From assembly GCA_041653615.1 (NCBI GenBank), contig JBAZEZ010000024.1, positions 1 through 21,073 of the forward strand: a stretch of 21,073 bases of DNA, in the 5' to 3' direction. The notes below the pieces were generated by a model that was not told where the DNA came from, did no database searches, and was given only the letters and a program-made list of their open reading frames with translations. Positions within the stretch are counted from its first letter, which is position 1; each line of letters opens with the position of its first letter. Source of the DNA: JAHJUB01 sp041653615 [NCBI: Candidatus Ratteibacteria bacterium] (GTDB lineage Bacteria > Ratteibacteria > UBA8468 > MWAK01). This document shows, piece after piece, positions 8,221 through 14,802 of this stretch. The translations under genes were made by a program, and so were the position numbers.

Positions 8221-9274
8221 AAAATTTCTCCGGGTTATCCGGGGTGAAGAGACACCGGAACGGCCGCCCCTGGCTGAACTTTTTCTTGATTATGAAATAG
8301 CGCGGGAGATTTCCCGTACTTATCTCGGCCGTAACTGGGTTGAGCCGGCCGCGGAACGGGAATCGCAAGCTGTCTACCTGAAGAACTGGATAGAGGTTTA
8401 CTATCGGATGGGTTATGACTATGTTCGGATGTCCGGCGGCCTTGATTTTCCAGTTCGGTCCCGACCGGCCGAGAATACCGCTGCCCTGGCGGCTAATCCG
8501 AGGCAGTGGGCCGAGGAGGGCCGCGGTCCGATAAGCACCTGGCAGGATTTTGAATCCTACCCTTGGCCTGACCCGAAAAAATCAGACCTGCGCGATTATG
8601 AGTTTGTGGCGCAGAACCTGCCGGAGGGGATGGGACTTTTTGTCTGTCCGAGCTCCGGTTTTCTGGAAATACCTCTGGATGCCCTCTTTGGTTACCAGAA
8701 TCTTTGTTACCTTATTTACGATAACCCGGAACTGGTGGCTGCCGTATTCGATAAAGTTGGTAAAATAATATATGGTTTTTACGAAAGGCTGCTTGGACTA
8801 CCCAATCTCTACGGGTTTTTCCAGGGAGACGACATGGGTTATAAGACCGGCACTTTGATTGCGCCGAACGAGATTCGCAAGTATGCGCTGCCCTGGCACA
8901 AAAAACTGGCCGAACTTGCCCACCAGTATAAACTTGTTTATTTTCTCCATTCCTGCGGGAAGTTGGACCAGATAGTTGATGACTTGATCGATGATGTTAA
9001 GATAGACGGGCGTCATTCTTATGAAGATGAAAGCAACCCGATTGTAGATTTTAAGCAAAAATACGGAAACAGGACAGCGGTTATCGGCGGTATTGATGTT
9101 GACAAGCTATGCCGCCTGCCGGAAGACGCTTTACGTGTTCATGTGCGGCAGATTATCGAAACCTGTTTGCCGGGGGGGCGTTTTGCCCTGGGTTCCGGGA
9201 ATACGGTGGCAAATTACGTACCCATCTCCAACTATTTCGCGATGGTGGAAGAAGGCTTGAATTTCCGCGGGTGA
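8180..9274 (+). CDS. Uroporphyrinogen decarboxylase (URO-D)-like protein, possible methyltransferase
   Basis: This is a 364-residue protein with the URO-D barrel fold. It does not look like haem-pathway HemE: the early substrate-arginine region is absent, and the protein resembles the MtaA/CmuA-like branch, which moves methyl groups on corrinoid proteins. FLHSCGK (His257, Cys259) matches the H-x-C zinc motif of that branch. The third ligand region, usually a Cys near the C-terminus, reads ALGSGNTVANYVP here, with Ser in place of Cys. A zinc-dependent methyltransferase role is therefore unproven. A perfect AGGAGG around 8166-8171 fixes ATG 8180 inside the upstream gene, giving a 41-base overlap. 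No corrinoid protein or partner methyltransferase is nearby. Function unknown; the tight coupling to the FAD oxidase suggests one pathway. Confidence 0.8.
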   Translation: MLKVPLVKPKPDIEKFLRVIRGEETPERPPLAELFLDYEIAREISRTYLGRNWVEPAAERESQAVYLKNWIEVYYRMGYDYVRMSGGLDFPVRSRPAENTAALAANPRQWAEEGRGPISTWQDFESYPWPDPKKSDLRDYEFVAQNLPEGMGLFVCPSSGFLEIPLDALFGYQNLCYLIYDNPELVAAVFDKVGKIIYGFYERLLGLPNLYGFFQGDDMGYKTGTLIAPNEIRKYALPWHKKLAELAHQYKLVYFLHSCGKLDQIVDDLIDDVKIDGRHSYEDESNPIVDFKQKYGNRTAVIGGIDVDKLCRLPEDALRVHVRQIIETCLPGGRFALGSGNTVANYVPISNYFAMVEEGLNFRG

Positions 9275-9285
9275 AAATTATTTTC

Positions 9286-9445
9286 TTGGACGCAGATATA
9301 CGCAGAAAACACAGGATAATGCTATAAAATAATTATTTTGTAGTCGCCAACCTTGGTTGGCTCTTTTAAAACGCCGAGCAAGCTCGGCGACTACATTTAG
9401 TTTTTAAATCTGTATCTGCGGTTATCTGCGAAAATCTGCGTCCAA
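9286..9445. repeat. Outer inverted repeat with CGCAGAT decamers, host of a nested element
   Basis: The left end TTGGACGCAGATATACGCAG (from 9286) is the imperfect reverse complement of the right end, which finishes TCTGCGTCCAA at 9445. The right arm holds three ATCTGCG units at 9414, 9424 and 9434, exactly ten bases apart. The element is split by the smaller repeat at 9339-9395. It occupies nearly the whole 183-base gap between the URO-D-like gene and tsaD. GCTATAAAAT near 9321-9330 could serve as a -10 box, but I see no convincing -35. Confidence 0.75.
9339..9395. repeat. REPIN-like double-hairpin repeat nested in the CGCAGAT element
   Basis: TGTAGTCGCC (9339-9348) and GGCGACTACA (9386-9395) are perfect reverse complements. 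Between them are two hairpins: CCAACC facing GGTTGG with a TT loop (9347-9360), and GCCGAGC facing GCTCGGC with an AA loop (9373-9388). The GTAG feet and paired hairpins match REP doublets (REPINs), and the layout is that of the 17258 element with a different core sequence. Confidence 0.8.
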
Positions 9446-9457
9446 ATAATTTAAAGT

Positions 9458-10384
9458 ATGATAATTTTAGGAATTGAAAGTTCCTGCGATGAAACCGCAG
9501 TCGCCCTGGTAGCAGACGGCCGAGTAATACTGGCTTCCGAGGTTGCCAGTCAAGATGATATTCACTCTCTTTACGGCGGGGTGGTTCCGGAACTGGCCAG
9601 CCGGCAGCACCTGGAAGTAATCGTGCCTCTTTTCAAGCGTTGTTTGCGGAAATCCGGCATTTCGAGTTCGGAGATAAGCGCGGTGACGGCCACCACCGCG
9701 CCCGGTCTTTCCGGTTCTCTGCTTGTCGGTGACAATTTTGGCCGCGCCGTTGCCCTTGCCCTGGAAATTCCTTTTGTATCGGTTAATCATATTGAAGCGC
9801 ATCTGGCCGCAAACTTTTTTCCTCAATTGCCGGAATTTCCGGCTCTCGGACTGGTTGTTTCCGGCGGCCATTCCTCTCTTTTTCTTGTTTCCGGTCCGAA
9901 TAATTTCCGGGTTTTAGGCGAAACCCGGGACGATGCGGCCGGTGAGACATTTGATAAGATAGCCCGGGTTCTTTCCCTGCCGTATCCCGGCGGACCGCCC
10001 CTGGAGAAGTTGGCGGCAACCGCCGAAACCGCAATTCGTTTTCCGTTGCCCGGCGTAAACAATTCGTACGATTTCAGTTTCAGCGGCTTAAAGACCGCGG
10101 TCGTCTATTATCTGAAGGAACATCCGGAGGCTGATAAAGCGGCGGTGGCTGCCGGATTTCAGAATTCGGTGGTGAAAGGTTTGGTCCGAAAACTTGATTA
10201 TACCTGTAACCGGCATAAGGTTCGTTCTGTGTTGACCGGCGGCGGGGTTCTGGCGAATAATTTCTTGAGATGTAAACTTAAGGAATGGGCGGAAGAGAAA
10301 GGGATGGAATTGCGGATACCTTCAATTGCTTTTTCCTTAGACAACGCTGTTATGGTTGCGGTGCGAGGGTTCTACTTGTGTTAA
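9458..10384 (+). CDS. tsaD: tRNA N6-adenosine threonylcarbamoyltransferase TsaD, short C-terminus
   Basis: TsaD transfers the threonylcarbamoyl group from TC-AMP to A37 of ANN-decoding tRNAs, acting with TsaB and TsaE in the cytoplasm. The ASKHA-fold motifs are clear: LGIESSCDETAVAL at the start, NHIEAHLAANF with metal ligands His111 and His115, SGGHSSLFLV, DDAAGETFDKIARVL, FSFSGLKTAVVYYL, and SLDNAVMVAVRG with the third metal ligand Asp295. The protein stops at 308 residues, only about ten residues after that motif. Most TsaDs run to 330-345 and carry a tail there. The final 48 bases are shared with the 3' end of pncC on the opposite strand, suggesting a deletion removed the tail. No frame continues it. 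There is no strong Shine-Dalgarno at ATG 9458. It probably still functions, as all ligands remain. Confidence 0.93.
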   Translation: MIILGIESSCDETAVALVADGRVILASEVASQDDIHSLYGGVVPELASRQHLEVIVPLFKRCLRKSGISSSEISAVTATTAPGLSGSLLVGDNFGRAVALALEIPFVSVNHIEAHLAANFFPQLPEFPALGLVVSGGHSSLFLVSGPNNFRVLGETRDDAAGETFDKIARVLSLPYPGGPPLEKLAATAETAIRFPLPGVNNSYDFSFSGLKTAVVYYLKEHPEADKAAVAAGFQNSVVKGLVRKLDYTCNRHKVRSVLTGGGVLANNFLRCKLKEWAEEKGMELRIPSIAFSLDNAVMVAVRGFYLC

Positions 10385-10855
10385 AAACTCCTTTAGTAGC
10401 TTCAACGCTTCAAGACAGGCGGACTGCCTGATTTCCTGACGGTTTCCGGATAAGTTAAACTGGCGGACTATCTTTACCTTGCGTGCTTCCAGGCCGATGT
10501 AAACCAGGCCGATTGGTTTGCCGGTTGTTTCTCCGGAAGGTCCGGCAATCCCGGTTATGGACAGGCCGATTCCGGCCGTCGTCGCTTTCCGGGCGCCCCG
10601 GGCCATGGCGACAGCTGTTTCCGCGCTTACCGCGCCGAATTTACGCAGGCAGGGCGTAGTTACTTTCAACACCCTTTTCTTAACTTTGTTGCGGTAAGCC
10701 ACGATACTGCCGTTAAAATATCCGGAACTGCCCGGAATGTCGGTTATCGCGGCAGCCAAAAGTCCGCCCGTGCAGGATTCGGCAAGCCCCAGGGTTAATT
10801 TTTGGGCAAGCAGCAAACTGCCGACTTCTTCCGCTAAACTTTTTAGTTTTTCCAT
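10337..10855 (-). CDS. pncC: Nicotinamide-nucleotide amidohydrolase (CinA C-terminal domain, stand-alone)
   Basis: PncC deamidates nicotinamide mononucleotide to nicotinic acid mononucleotide, returning it to NAD synthesis. The 172-residue protein is the CinA C-terminal domain alone, without the N-terminal molybdopterin-binding-like domain. Motifs are GLAESCTGGLLAAAITD (about 23-39, catalytic Ser27), FNGSIVAYRNKVK, GAVSAETAVAMARG, SITGIAGPSGETTGKPIGLV and a closing helix. It is the only minus-strand gene here and converges on tsaD with a 48-base overlap. The last dozen residues, VEPSHRNHNSVV, lie in that overlap and look non-conserved. A weak AAAGG precedes the ATG on the minus strand. NMN also arises as a by-product of NAD-dependent DNA ligase, and ligA lies about 7 kb away, though not in one operon. 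Confidence 0.92.
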   Translation of the reverse strand: MEKLKSLAEEVGSLLLAQKLTLGLAESCTGGLLAAAITDIPGSSGYFNGSIVAYRNKVKKRVLKVTTPCLRKFGAVSAETAVAMARGARKATTAGIGLSITGIAGPSGETTGKPIGLVYIGLEARKVKIVRQFNLSGNRQEIRQSACLEALKLLKEFLTQVEPSHRNHNSVV

Positions 10856-10916
10856 AACAGACTAAACCTTTTATCTTTTAAATTTTAGTCTTTCGCAACC
10901 ATGAAGGTCAAATACC

Positions 10917-10946
10917 TTGCCTTTTTTCTTCATTTTGGGTTATAAT
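10917..10946 (+). promoter_or_regulatory. Candidate sigma70-type promoter for the small membrane protein
   Basis: A perfect TATAAT lies at 10941-10946. TTGCCT at 10917-10922 is a partial -35 box (4 of 6 bases), with an 18-base spacer. Transcription would begin near 10953, leaving a leader of about 65 bases before the ATG at 11021. The gap is divergent from pncC, so a promoter is expected here. Confidence 0.5.
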
Positions 10947-11020
10947 TTCCCGGTAATAAGGATATATCTGACCTGATTTCCGCTTATTTAAGTGGTATTT
11001 AAAGAATTACGGGAGGCGGT

Positions 11021-11437
11021 ATGAAGATAATGGCAAGAATTCTGGGTGTTCTAGGTCTGTTAGTTTTGGTGGCGGCGATAATTGCCTGTTTGATGGCCGG
11101 TCAATACAAGAAGGCTTATCTGAACGAGAAGGCATCCGGGACCGCGGCCGCGTCAGCGTTTCTTACCCTTATCCAAGATAATCTTTTAAAGGCAAGTCTG
11201 GCGGTTAATCAGGGTAATTTTGGGGACGCCAAAATAGAAATCGCGGCCGCTAAAAAGAATCTCAATACTTTTTCCGGCCTGTCGTTTTCCAAGGAAATCA
11301 AGGAAACTGCCAATCTCAACGCTGCCATAATGGAGATTGAAGTTGAATTGGCCGGCGCTAATCCCGATGTGCAGAAGAAGATTTTGGCTTTGGCGGGTAC
11401 GATTACAGACTTACTTAATTCTTCCGGTAAAAAGTAG
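11021..11437 (+). CDS. Small membrane-anchored protein or lipoprotein of unknown function
   Basis: This 138-residue protein matches no family I recognise. The N-terminus (MKIMARILG, then a hydrophobic run to about residue 27) is a signal peptide or a single membrane anchor. IIAC ending at Cys23 fits a lipobox, so it could be a lipoprotein. The remainder is Ala-, Lys- and Glu-rich and should be all-helical: two helical stretches (about 35-60 and 68-85) are followed by a Leu/Ile-rich amphipathic C-terminal helix. It would be exported, facing outward. A good GGGAGG precedes the ATG, and a TATAAT promoter lies upstream. It ends just before tRNA-Glu and has no obvious partner nearby. The helical, Ala-rich body resembles coiled-coil or TPR-like adaptor regions, but no motif supports a name. 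Confidence 0.75.
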   Translation: MKIMARILGVLGLLVLVAAIIACLMAGQYKKAYLNEKASGTAAASAFLTLIQDNLLKASLAVNQGNFGDAKIEIAAAKKNLNTFSGLSFSKEIKETANLNAAIMEIEVELAGANPDVQKKILALAGTITDLLNSSGKK

Positions 11438-11443
11438 CATATT

Positions 11444-11516
11444 GGGGCGTTGGTCCAGTGGTCTAAGATAACGGCCTTTCACGCCGTCGACACGGGTTCG
11501 ATTCCCGTACGCCCCG
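11444..11516 (+). tRNA. tRNA-Glu (anticodon UUC)
   Basis: All arms fold. Acceptor GGGGCGT (11444-11450) pairs with ACGCCCC (11509-11515), with discriminator G at 11516. The anticodon stem ACGGC and GCCGT encloses CTTTCAC with anticodon TTC. The T arm is ACGGG, loop TTCGATT, then CCCGT. The D arm contains GTCCAGTGGTCTAAGAT. CCA is not encoded; the next bases are CCTTC, so CCA must be added by a nucleotidyltransferase. A GC-rich palindrome block and a GIY-YIG gene follow directly. Confidence 0.96.
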
Positions 11517-11521
11517 CCTTC

Positions 11522-11584
11522 GCCCGCCATAGCGGGCTTCGGCGGGCAAAGCCCGCCAAAAACGCGACGGCGGGATTCGCCCGC
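11522..11584. repeat. GC-rich multiple palindrome between tRNA-Glu and the GIY-YIG gene
   Basis: Three hairpins lie in a row: GCCCGC (11522-11527) with GCGGGC (11532-11537), GGCGGGC (11541-11547) with GCCCGCC (11551-11557), and GCGGG with CCCGC near 11570-11584. No T run follows, so it is not a clear intrinsic terminator for the tRNA. It fills the 75-base gap and is much more GC-rich than the gene after it. Confidence 0.65.
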
Positions 11585-11591
11585 TGAAATT

Positions 11592-11825
11592 ATGTTCTAT
11601 GTTTACATTCTGAAATGCAGAGACGAAGATTGTTTCATTGGATGTACTTCTGAGTTGAAGCAAAGGTTGGAGAGGCATAACAAGGGAGAAGTTTTGGCAA
11701 CAAGAGATAAGTTACCGGTTAGACTGGATGTGCAGGTTGTTTTTTCGGATAAGTACAAAGCGTTTCGGTTTGAAAAATACCTTAAGTCCGGTTCCGGCCG
11801 GGCTTTTTTAGAAAGGCATTTATGA
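11592..11825 (+). CDS. Small GIY-YIG domain protein (UPF0213/YhbQ-like)
   Basis: This 77-residue stand-alone GIY-YIG nuclease-fold domain begins MFYVYILKC, the GIY strand. CFIGCTSELKQRLERHNKG follows; the YIG motif reads FIG, and the Arg of the active-site helix is kept. FEKYLKSGSGRAFLERHL carries the likely metal-binding Glu61. This family is common in bacteria and its role is unsettled; repair and mobile-element roles are suggested. The gene has no visible Shine-Dalgarno. It starts 75 bases after tRNA-Glu and its stop overlaps the pilD start by four bases (ATGA). Its coding sequence looks more AT-rich than its neighbours, consistent with recent acquisition. The Tyr-to-Phe change in YIG may weaken cleavage. 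Confidence 0.82.
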   Translation: MFYVYILKCRDEDCFIGCTSELKQRLERHNKGEVLATRDKLPVRLDVQVVFSDKYKAFRFEKYLKSGSGRAFLERHL

Positions 11826-12634
11826 CCATTCTTTTTTCTATTTTTGCTTTTGTGTTGGGCGCGGTATTCGGCAGTTTTCTTAACGTCTGCATCTACCGCT
11901 TGCCCAGAAGCTTATCCATTGTAAAACCAGGTTCTTACTGTCCCAACTGCCGCAAACCTATCGTATGGTTTGATAATATCCCTTTTTTCGGTTACCTGTT
12001 TTTGCGCGGACGCTGCCGGTACTGTCACAAAAAAATAAGCCCGCGGTACGTCCTGGTGGAACTGCTGACCGCTTCCCTGTTTCTGGCTCTTTACCGCTAT
12101 TTCGGCCTTTCGGCCTCTTTCTTTATTTTCGGTTTATTTATTTTTGTGTTGATATTGGTAACTTTCATAGATTGGGAGCATTATCTGATTCCTGTTTTGG
12201 TGGTTTATCCCGGTATCGTGCTGGGTCTTCTCTTTAATTTCTTTTTTCCGCAGATGGCGTTTTCTGCCAGCCGGTTATTTGCTTTGAAAGAAGCGGTCAT
12301 CGGCGTTTTGTTGGGTGCCGGTCTTATTTATTTCCTTGGTGTTTTCGGGAAATTGATATTTAAAAAGGAAGCGATGGGCGAAGGGGACATCTATCTTTTG
12401 GCGATGATTGGCGCATTTCTAGGTTGGAAAGCGGTTCTTCTAACTATTTTTTTTAGTTCCCTTGTCGGTACCGTCATTACTCTCCTGCTGGTTTACGTCG
12501 GTCTTAAAAAGATGACCGATCATATCCCTTTTGGCCCTTACCTTTCGCTGGGTGCGGTAATCGCTCTTTTTTGCAGGGGCAGCGCTTTTGTAATAAACTA
12601 CTTTGATCAAATAAAGTACATTTTTAACCAATAA
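11822..12634 (+). CDS. pilD: Prepilin peptidase / N-methyltransferase (A24 aspartic protease)
   Basis: This membrane enzyme cleaves and N-methylates type IV prepilins or type II secretion pseudopilins. FGSFLNVCIYRLP, then the cytoplasmic zinc loop with Cys40, Cys43, Cys65 and Cys68 (C-x2-C repeated), marks the N-methyltransferase part. The aspartic protease residues are Asp117 in FIDWEHYLIP and Asp189 in GEGDIYLLAMIGAFLGW, the GxGD motif. At least seven hydrophobic segments cover the rest. Length 270 is normal. It overlaps the GIY-YIG gene by four bases and recG begins at the next base after its stop, so the three are probably co-transcribed. No pilin or secretion genes are in the window, so its substrates lie elsewhere. 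Confidence 0.94.
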   Translation: MTILFSIFAFVLGAVFGSFLNVCIYRLPRSLSIVKPGSYCPNCRKPIVWFDNIPFFGYLFLRGRCRYCHKKISPRYVLVELLTASLFLALYRYFGLSASFFIFGLFIFVLILVTFIDWEHYLIPVLVVYPGIVLGLLFNFFFPQMAFSASRLFALKEAVIGVLLGAGLIYFLGVFGKLIFKKEAMGEGDIYLLAMIGAFLGWKAVLLTIFFSSLVGTVITLLLVYVGLKKMTDHIPFGPYLSLGAVIALFCRGSAFVINYFDQIKYIFNQ

Positions 12635-14716
12635 ATGTCAGGCTGGAACCTGTCGGTACGCTACATCAAGGGTGTCGGCCAGAAGAGAGCCGAGATTCTC
12701 CAAAAAGTTGGTATTGATAACTTTTTTGACCTCCTCTATTATTTCCCCCGCCGTTACGAAGACCGCAACCAAATCGGTAAAATTTCCCAGGCAGCACCCG
12801 GCGAGAACATAACCGTGCGGGCCGAAGTCCTTACCGCCGGACAAAAAAAAGGCTACCGGGGGAAAAGTATTTTTACCGTGGCCGTAAATGACGGTACCGG
12901 GATTCTTTTTGCCACCTTTTTTAATCAGCCTTATCTTCAGGATATCTTCAAGCCCGGAAAGGAGGTCGTGCTTTTCGGACGTCTGGAAATTTACAGGGGC
13001 GAAAGGCAGATGGTTCATCCGGCATTTGAAATTACAAGCGGCCCGGAATCCGGACCGGGGGAAACCGGACGTATCGTAGCCCTTTACCGGGTTCCCGAGG
13101 GGTTGAGCCAGCGCAGTTTCCACCAGATTATCTGGACGGCCCTGAAGAAGGATGGTGATTACCCGAAAGAGGTGGTCCCGTTTTCAATCCGGGAAAACCT
13201 GAATTTGGGCAATCTGCGGGATGCCTTGAATAATATCCATTTTCCCGTTAGTTTCGTTGATTTGAAGAAAGCGCGGGAGTATTTGATATTCGAAGAATTT
13301 TTTCTGCTGACCGCGGCCATGTTGAAGCACCGCATGCAGACCGCCCTCGCTTCTTCAAGAAAGGATGTCACTTCTCCCCGACGGGGAGAGGGAAAGGATG
13401 AGGGGGATTCGGGTGACAACTTTGCCGGATTTCTTTCTCAATTTCAGAATCTTCTTCCCTTTTCCCTGAGCGAAAGCCAGCAGACCGCTTTGGACGAAAT
13501 CATAACCGACCTCCGACAGCAGTTTCCGATGCAGCGGCTGCTTACCGGCGAGGTTGGTTCCGGCAAAACGGCCGTGGCAGCCGGCGCTATTTTTCACGCG
13601 ATACTTTCCGGTGGCCAGGCCGCGCTTCTGGCGCCGACTGAAATTCTGGCCGAACAACATTTTTTGATTTTCCAGCGTATTTTTGCCCGGGCCGGTTATG
13701 AGGTTGCGCTTTTGGTGAGCGCGGTTGCTAAAAAGGACAAGGAAAGAATTAAAAAAGAAGTGGCTGCCGGAAAAATATCTTTGGTAATCGGTACGCATAG
13801 TCTTCTTTCGGAAAAACTGAACTTTACCGCTCTTTCACTCGCGGTTATTGATGAAGAGCATAAATTCGGCGTCAACCAGCGGGAGCTGCTCGGTGAAAAA
13901 GGGAGAGGCGTTCACGTTCTGCTGATGAGCGCTACGCCGATTCCCCGTACTCTCGCGCTTACTCTTTACGGAGGCCTTTCCCTAAGTAATATTTCGGAAC
14001 GCGGCCAGCGCAAGGTAGCCACCTATCTTTTTACAAAAAACGAACGGGAGGTTGCTTATCATCTCTTTGACACGCTTTTACGGCAGGGGAAGACCGGGTA
14101 CATCGTTACCAGCCGTTTGAAAAAGAGCGAGGACTTAGTCGGCGCCCGTCCGCTTTTTGAAGAAATATCCGGTCGGTTTCCGCACTGGAATCCGGCTCTG
14201 ATTTACGGCGGGCTTCCGCTGCCGGAAAAAGAGAGGGTGATTGATGGGTTTCGCGGTGGCGAGTATAAGGTATTGGTGGCTACTTCGGTTGTAGAGGTAG
14301 GGCTTGACTTGCCGGAGGCAAATCTCTTAATGGTGGAAGATGCCGAGCGTTTTGGTTTATCACAGTTACACCAGATGCGCGGACGCATCGGGCGTAAATT
14401 CCAGGATGCTCTTTGCCTGGTTATCGGAGACTCGGAATCCGGTATAGGCGGAGAAAGACTGAATATTTTTGCCTCCATTGACCAGGGAGAGCAATTGGCT
14501 GAAGATGACCTGATTTTGCGCGGTGAGGGTGAGGTGTTGGGCGAACGCCAGCATGGTCTGCCTCCGCTGCGTATCGCAAACTTACGGCGAGACCTGGCGT
14601 TATTGCAGGTTGCGCGTGATTCCGCCCGGGAAATACTTTCAAAAGACCCGAGCCTTACTTCCCATCCGGAGCTTTCTCTTCGTCTCCGAATGCAGGATAT
14701 TCGGAAAAATAAATAA
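12635..14716 (+). CDS. recG: ATP-dependent DNA helicase RecG with an in-frame repeat insertion
   Basis: RecG reverses stalled replication forks and branch-migrates Holliday junctions. The N-terminal wedge/OB domain begins RYIKGVGQKRAEILQKVGI and carries VAVNDGTGILFATFFNQPY (about 82-100). The helicase core has Walker A GEVGSGKTAVA (305-315), DEEHKFGV (406-413; usually DEQHRFGV), SATPIPRTLALTLYGGLS (432-449), and QMRGRIGRKFQDALC near the C-terminal half. At 693 residues it has the length of the E. coli protein. It starts directly after the pilD stop with no clear Shine-Dalgarno. Residues 245-261, in the linker between the wedge domain and the helicase core, are encoded by a palindromic repeat. 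They keep the frame open, so the protein is expected to work. Confidence 0.95.
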   Translation: MSGWNLSVRYIKGVGQKRAEILQKVGIDNFFDLLYYFPRRYEDRNQIGKISQAAPGENITVRAEVLTAGQKKGYRGKSIFTVAVNDGTGILFATFFNQPYLQDIFKPGKEVVLFGRLEIYRGERQMVHPAFEITSGPESGPGETGRIVALYRVPEGLSQRSFHQIIWTALKKDGDYPKEVVPFSIRENLNLGNLRDALNNIHFPVSFVDLKKAREYLIFEEFFLLTAAMLKHRMQTALASSRKDVTSPRRGEGKDEGDSGDNFAGFLSQFQNLLPFSLSESQQTALDEIITDLRQQFPMQRLLTGEVGSGKTAVAAGAIFHAILSGGQAALLAPTEILAEQHFLIFQRIFARAGYEVALLVSAVAKKDKERIKKEVAAGKISLVIGTHSLLSEKLNFTALSLAVIDEEHKFGVNQRELLGEKGRGVHVLLMSATPIPRTLALTLYGGLSLSNISERGQRKVATYLFTKNEREVAYHLFDTLLRQGKTGYIVTSRLKKSEDLVGARPLFEEISGRFPHWNPALIYGGLPLPEKERVIDGFRGGEYKVLVATSVVEVGLDLPEANLLMVEDAERFGLSQLHQMRGRIGRKFQDALCLVIGDSESGIGGERLNIFASIDQGEQLAEDDLILRGEGEVLGERQHGLPPLRIANLRRDLALLQVARDSAREILSKDPSLTSHPELSLRLRMQDIRKNK
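13367..13417. repeat. Palindromic repeat inside recG, 51 bases in frame
   Basis: GTCAC (13367-13371) and GTGAC (13413-13417) bound the block. Inside, TCTCCCC (13373-13379) pairs with GGGGAGA (13383-13389), followed by GGGAAAGGATGAGGGGG. This resembles the widespread intergenic palindrome family with a CTCTCCCC / GGGGAGAG core. Its length of 51 bases is a multiple of three, giving 17 residues (VTSPRRGEGKDEGDSGD) in a poorly conserved linker. Confidence 0.7.
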
Positions 14717-14733
14717 ACCTCCAAGGTGTGGGT

Positions 14734-14754
14734 CCCCGTTTACCACATACGGGG
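14734..14754 (+). terminator. Weak hairpin after recG
   Basis: CCCCGT (14734-14739) pairs with ACGGGG (14749-14754) over a 9-base loop, 18 bases after the recG stop. No T run follows, so this is at most a weak or factor-dependent end. The 86-base gap also holds the REP-like element at 14768. Confidence 0.3.
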
Positions 14755-14767
14755 AAGACAAAGTATT

Positions 14768-14794
14768 TGTAGGGGAGGGGTTACATCCCCTCCC
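14768..14794. repeat. Single REP-like element with a GTAG foot (half of a REPIN)
   Basis: TGTAGGGGAGGGG then TTACAT then CCCCTCCC forms one hairpin with a GTAG foot. This is the same as the left half of the 17258 element apart from the A/C in the stem. The matching right half is absent: the glycosyltransferase ATG comes nine bases later. Confidence 0.75.
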
Positions 14795-14802
14795 GCAAAA
14801 AG

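Noticed and set aside
10361-10420. Frameshift restoring a longer TsaD
   Set aside because: The other frames past 10384 read antisense pncC and show no TsaD tail, so truncation fits better than a single-base error.
13355-13798. Minus-strand open frame of 147 codons in recG
   Set aside because: It is antisense to the conserved helicase motifs and is opened partly by the palindromic insert.
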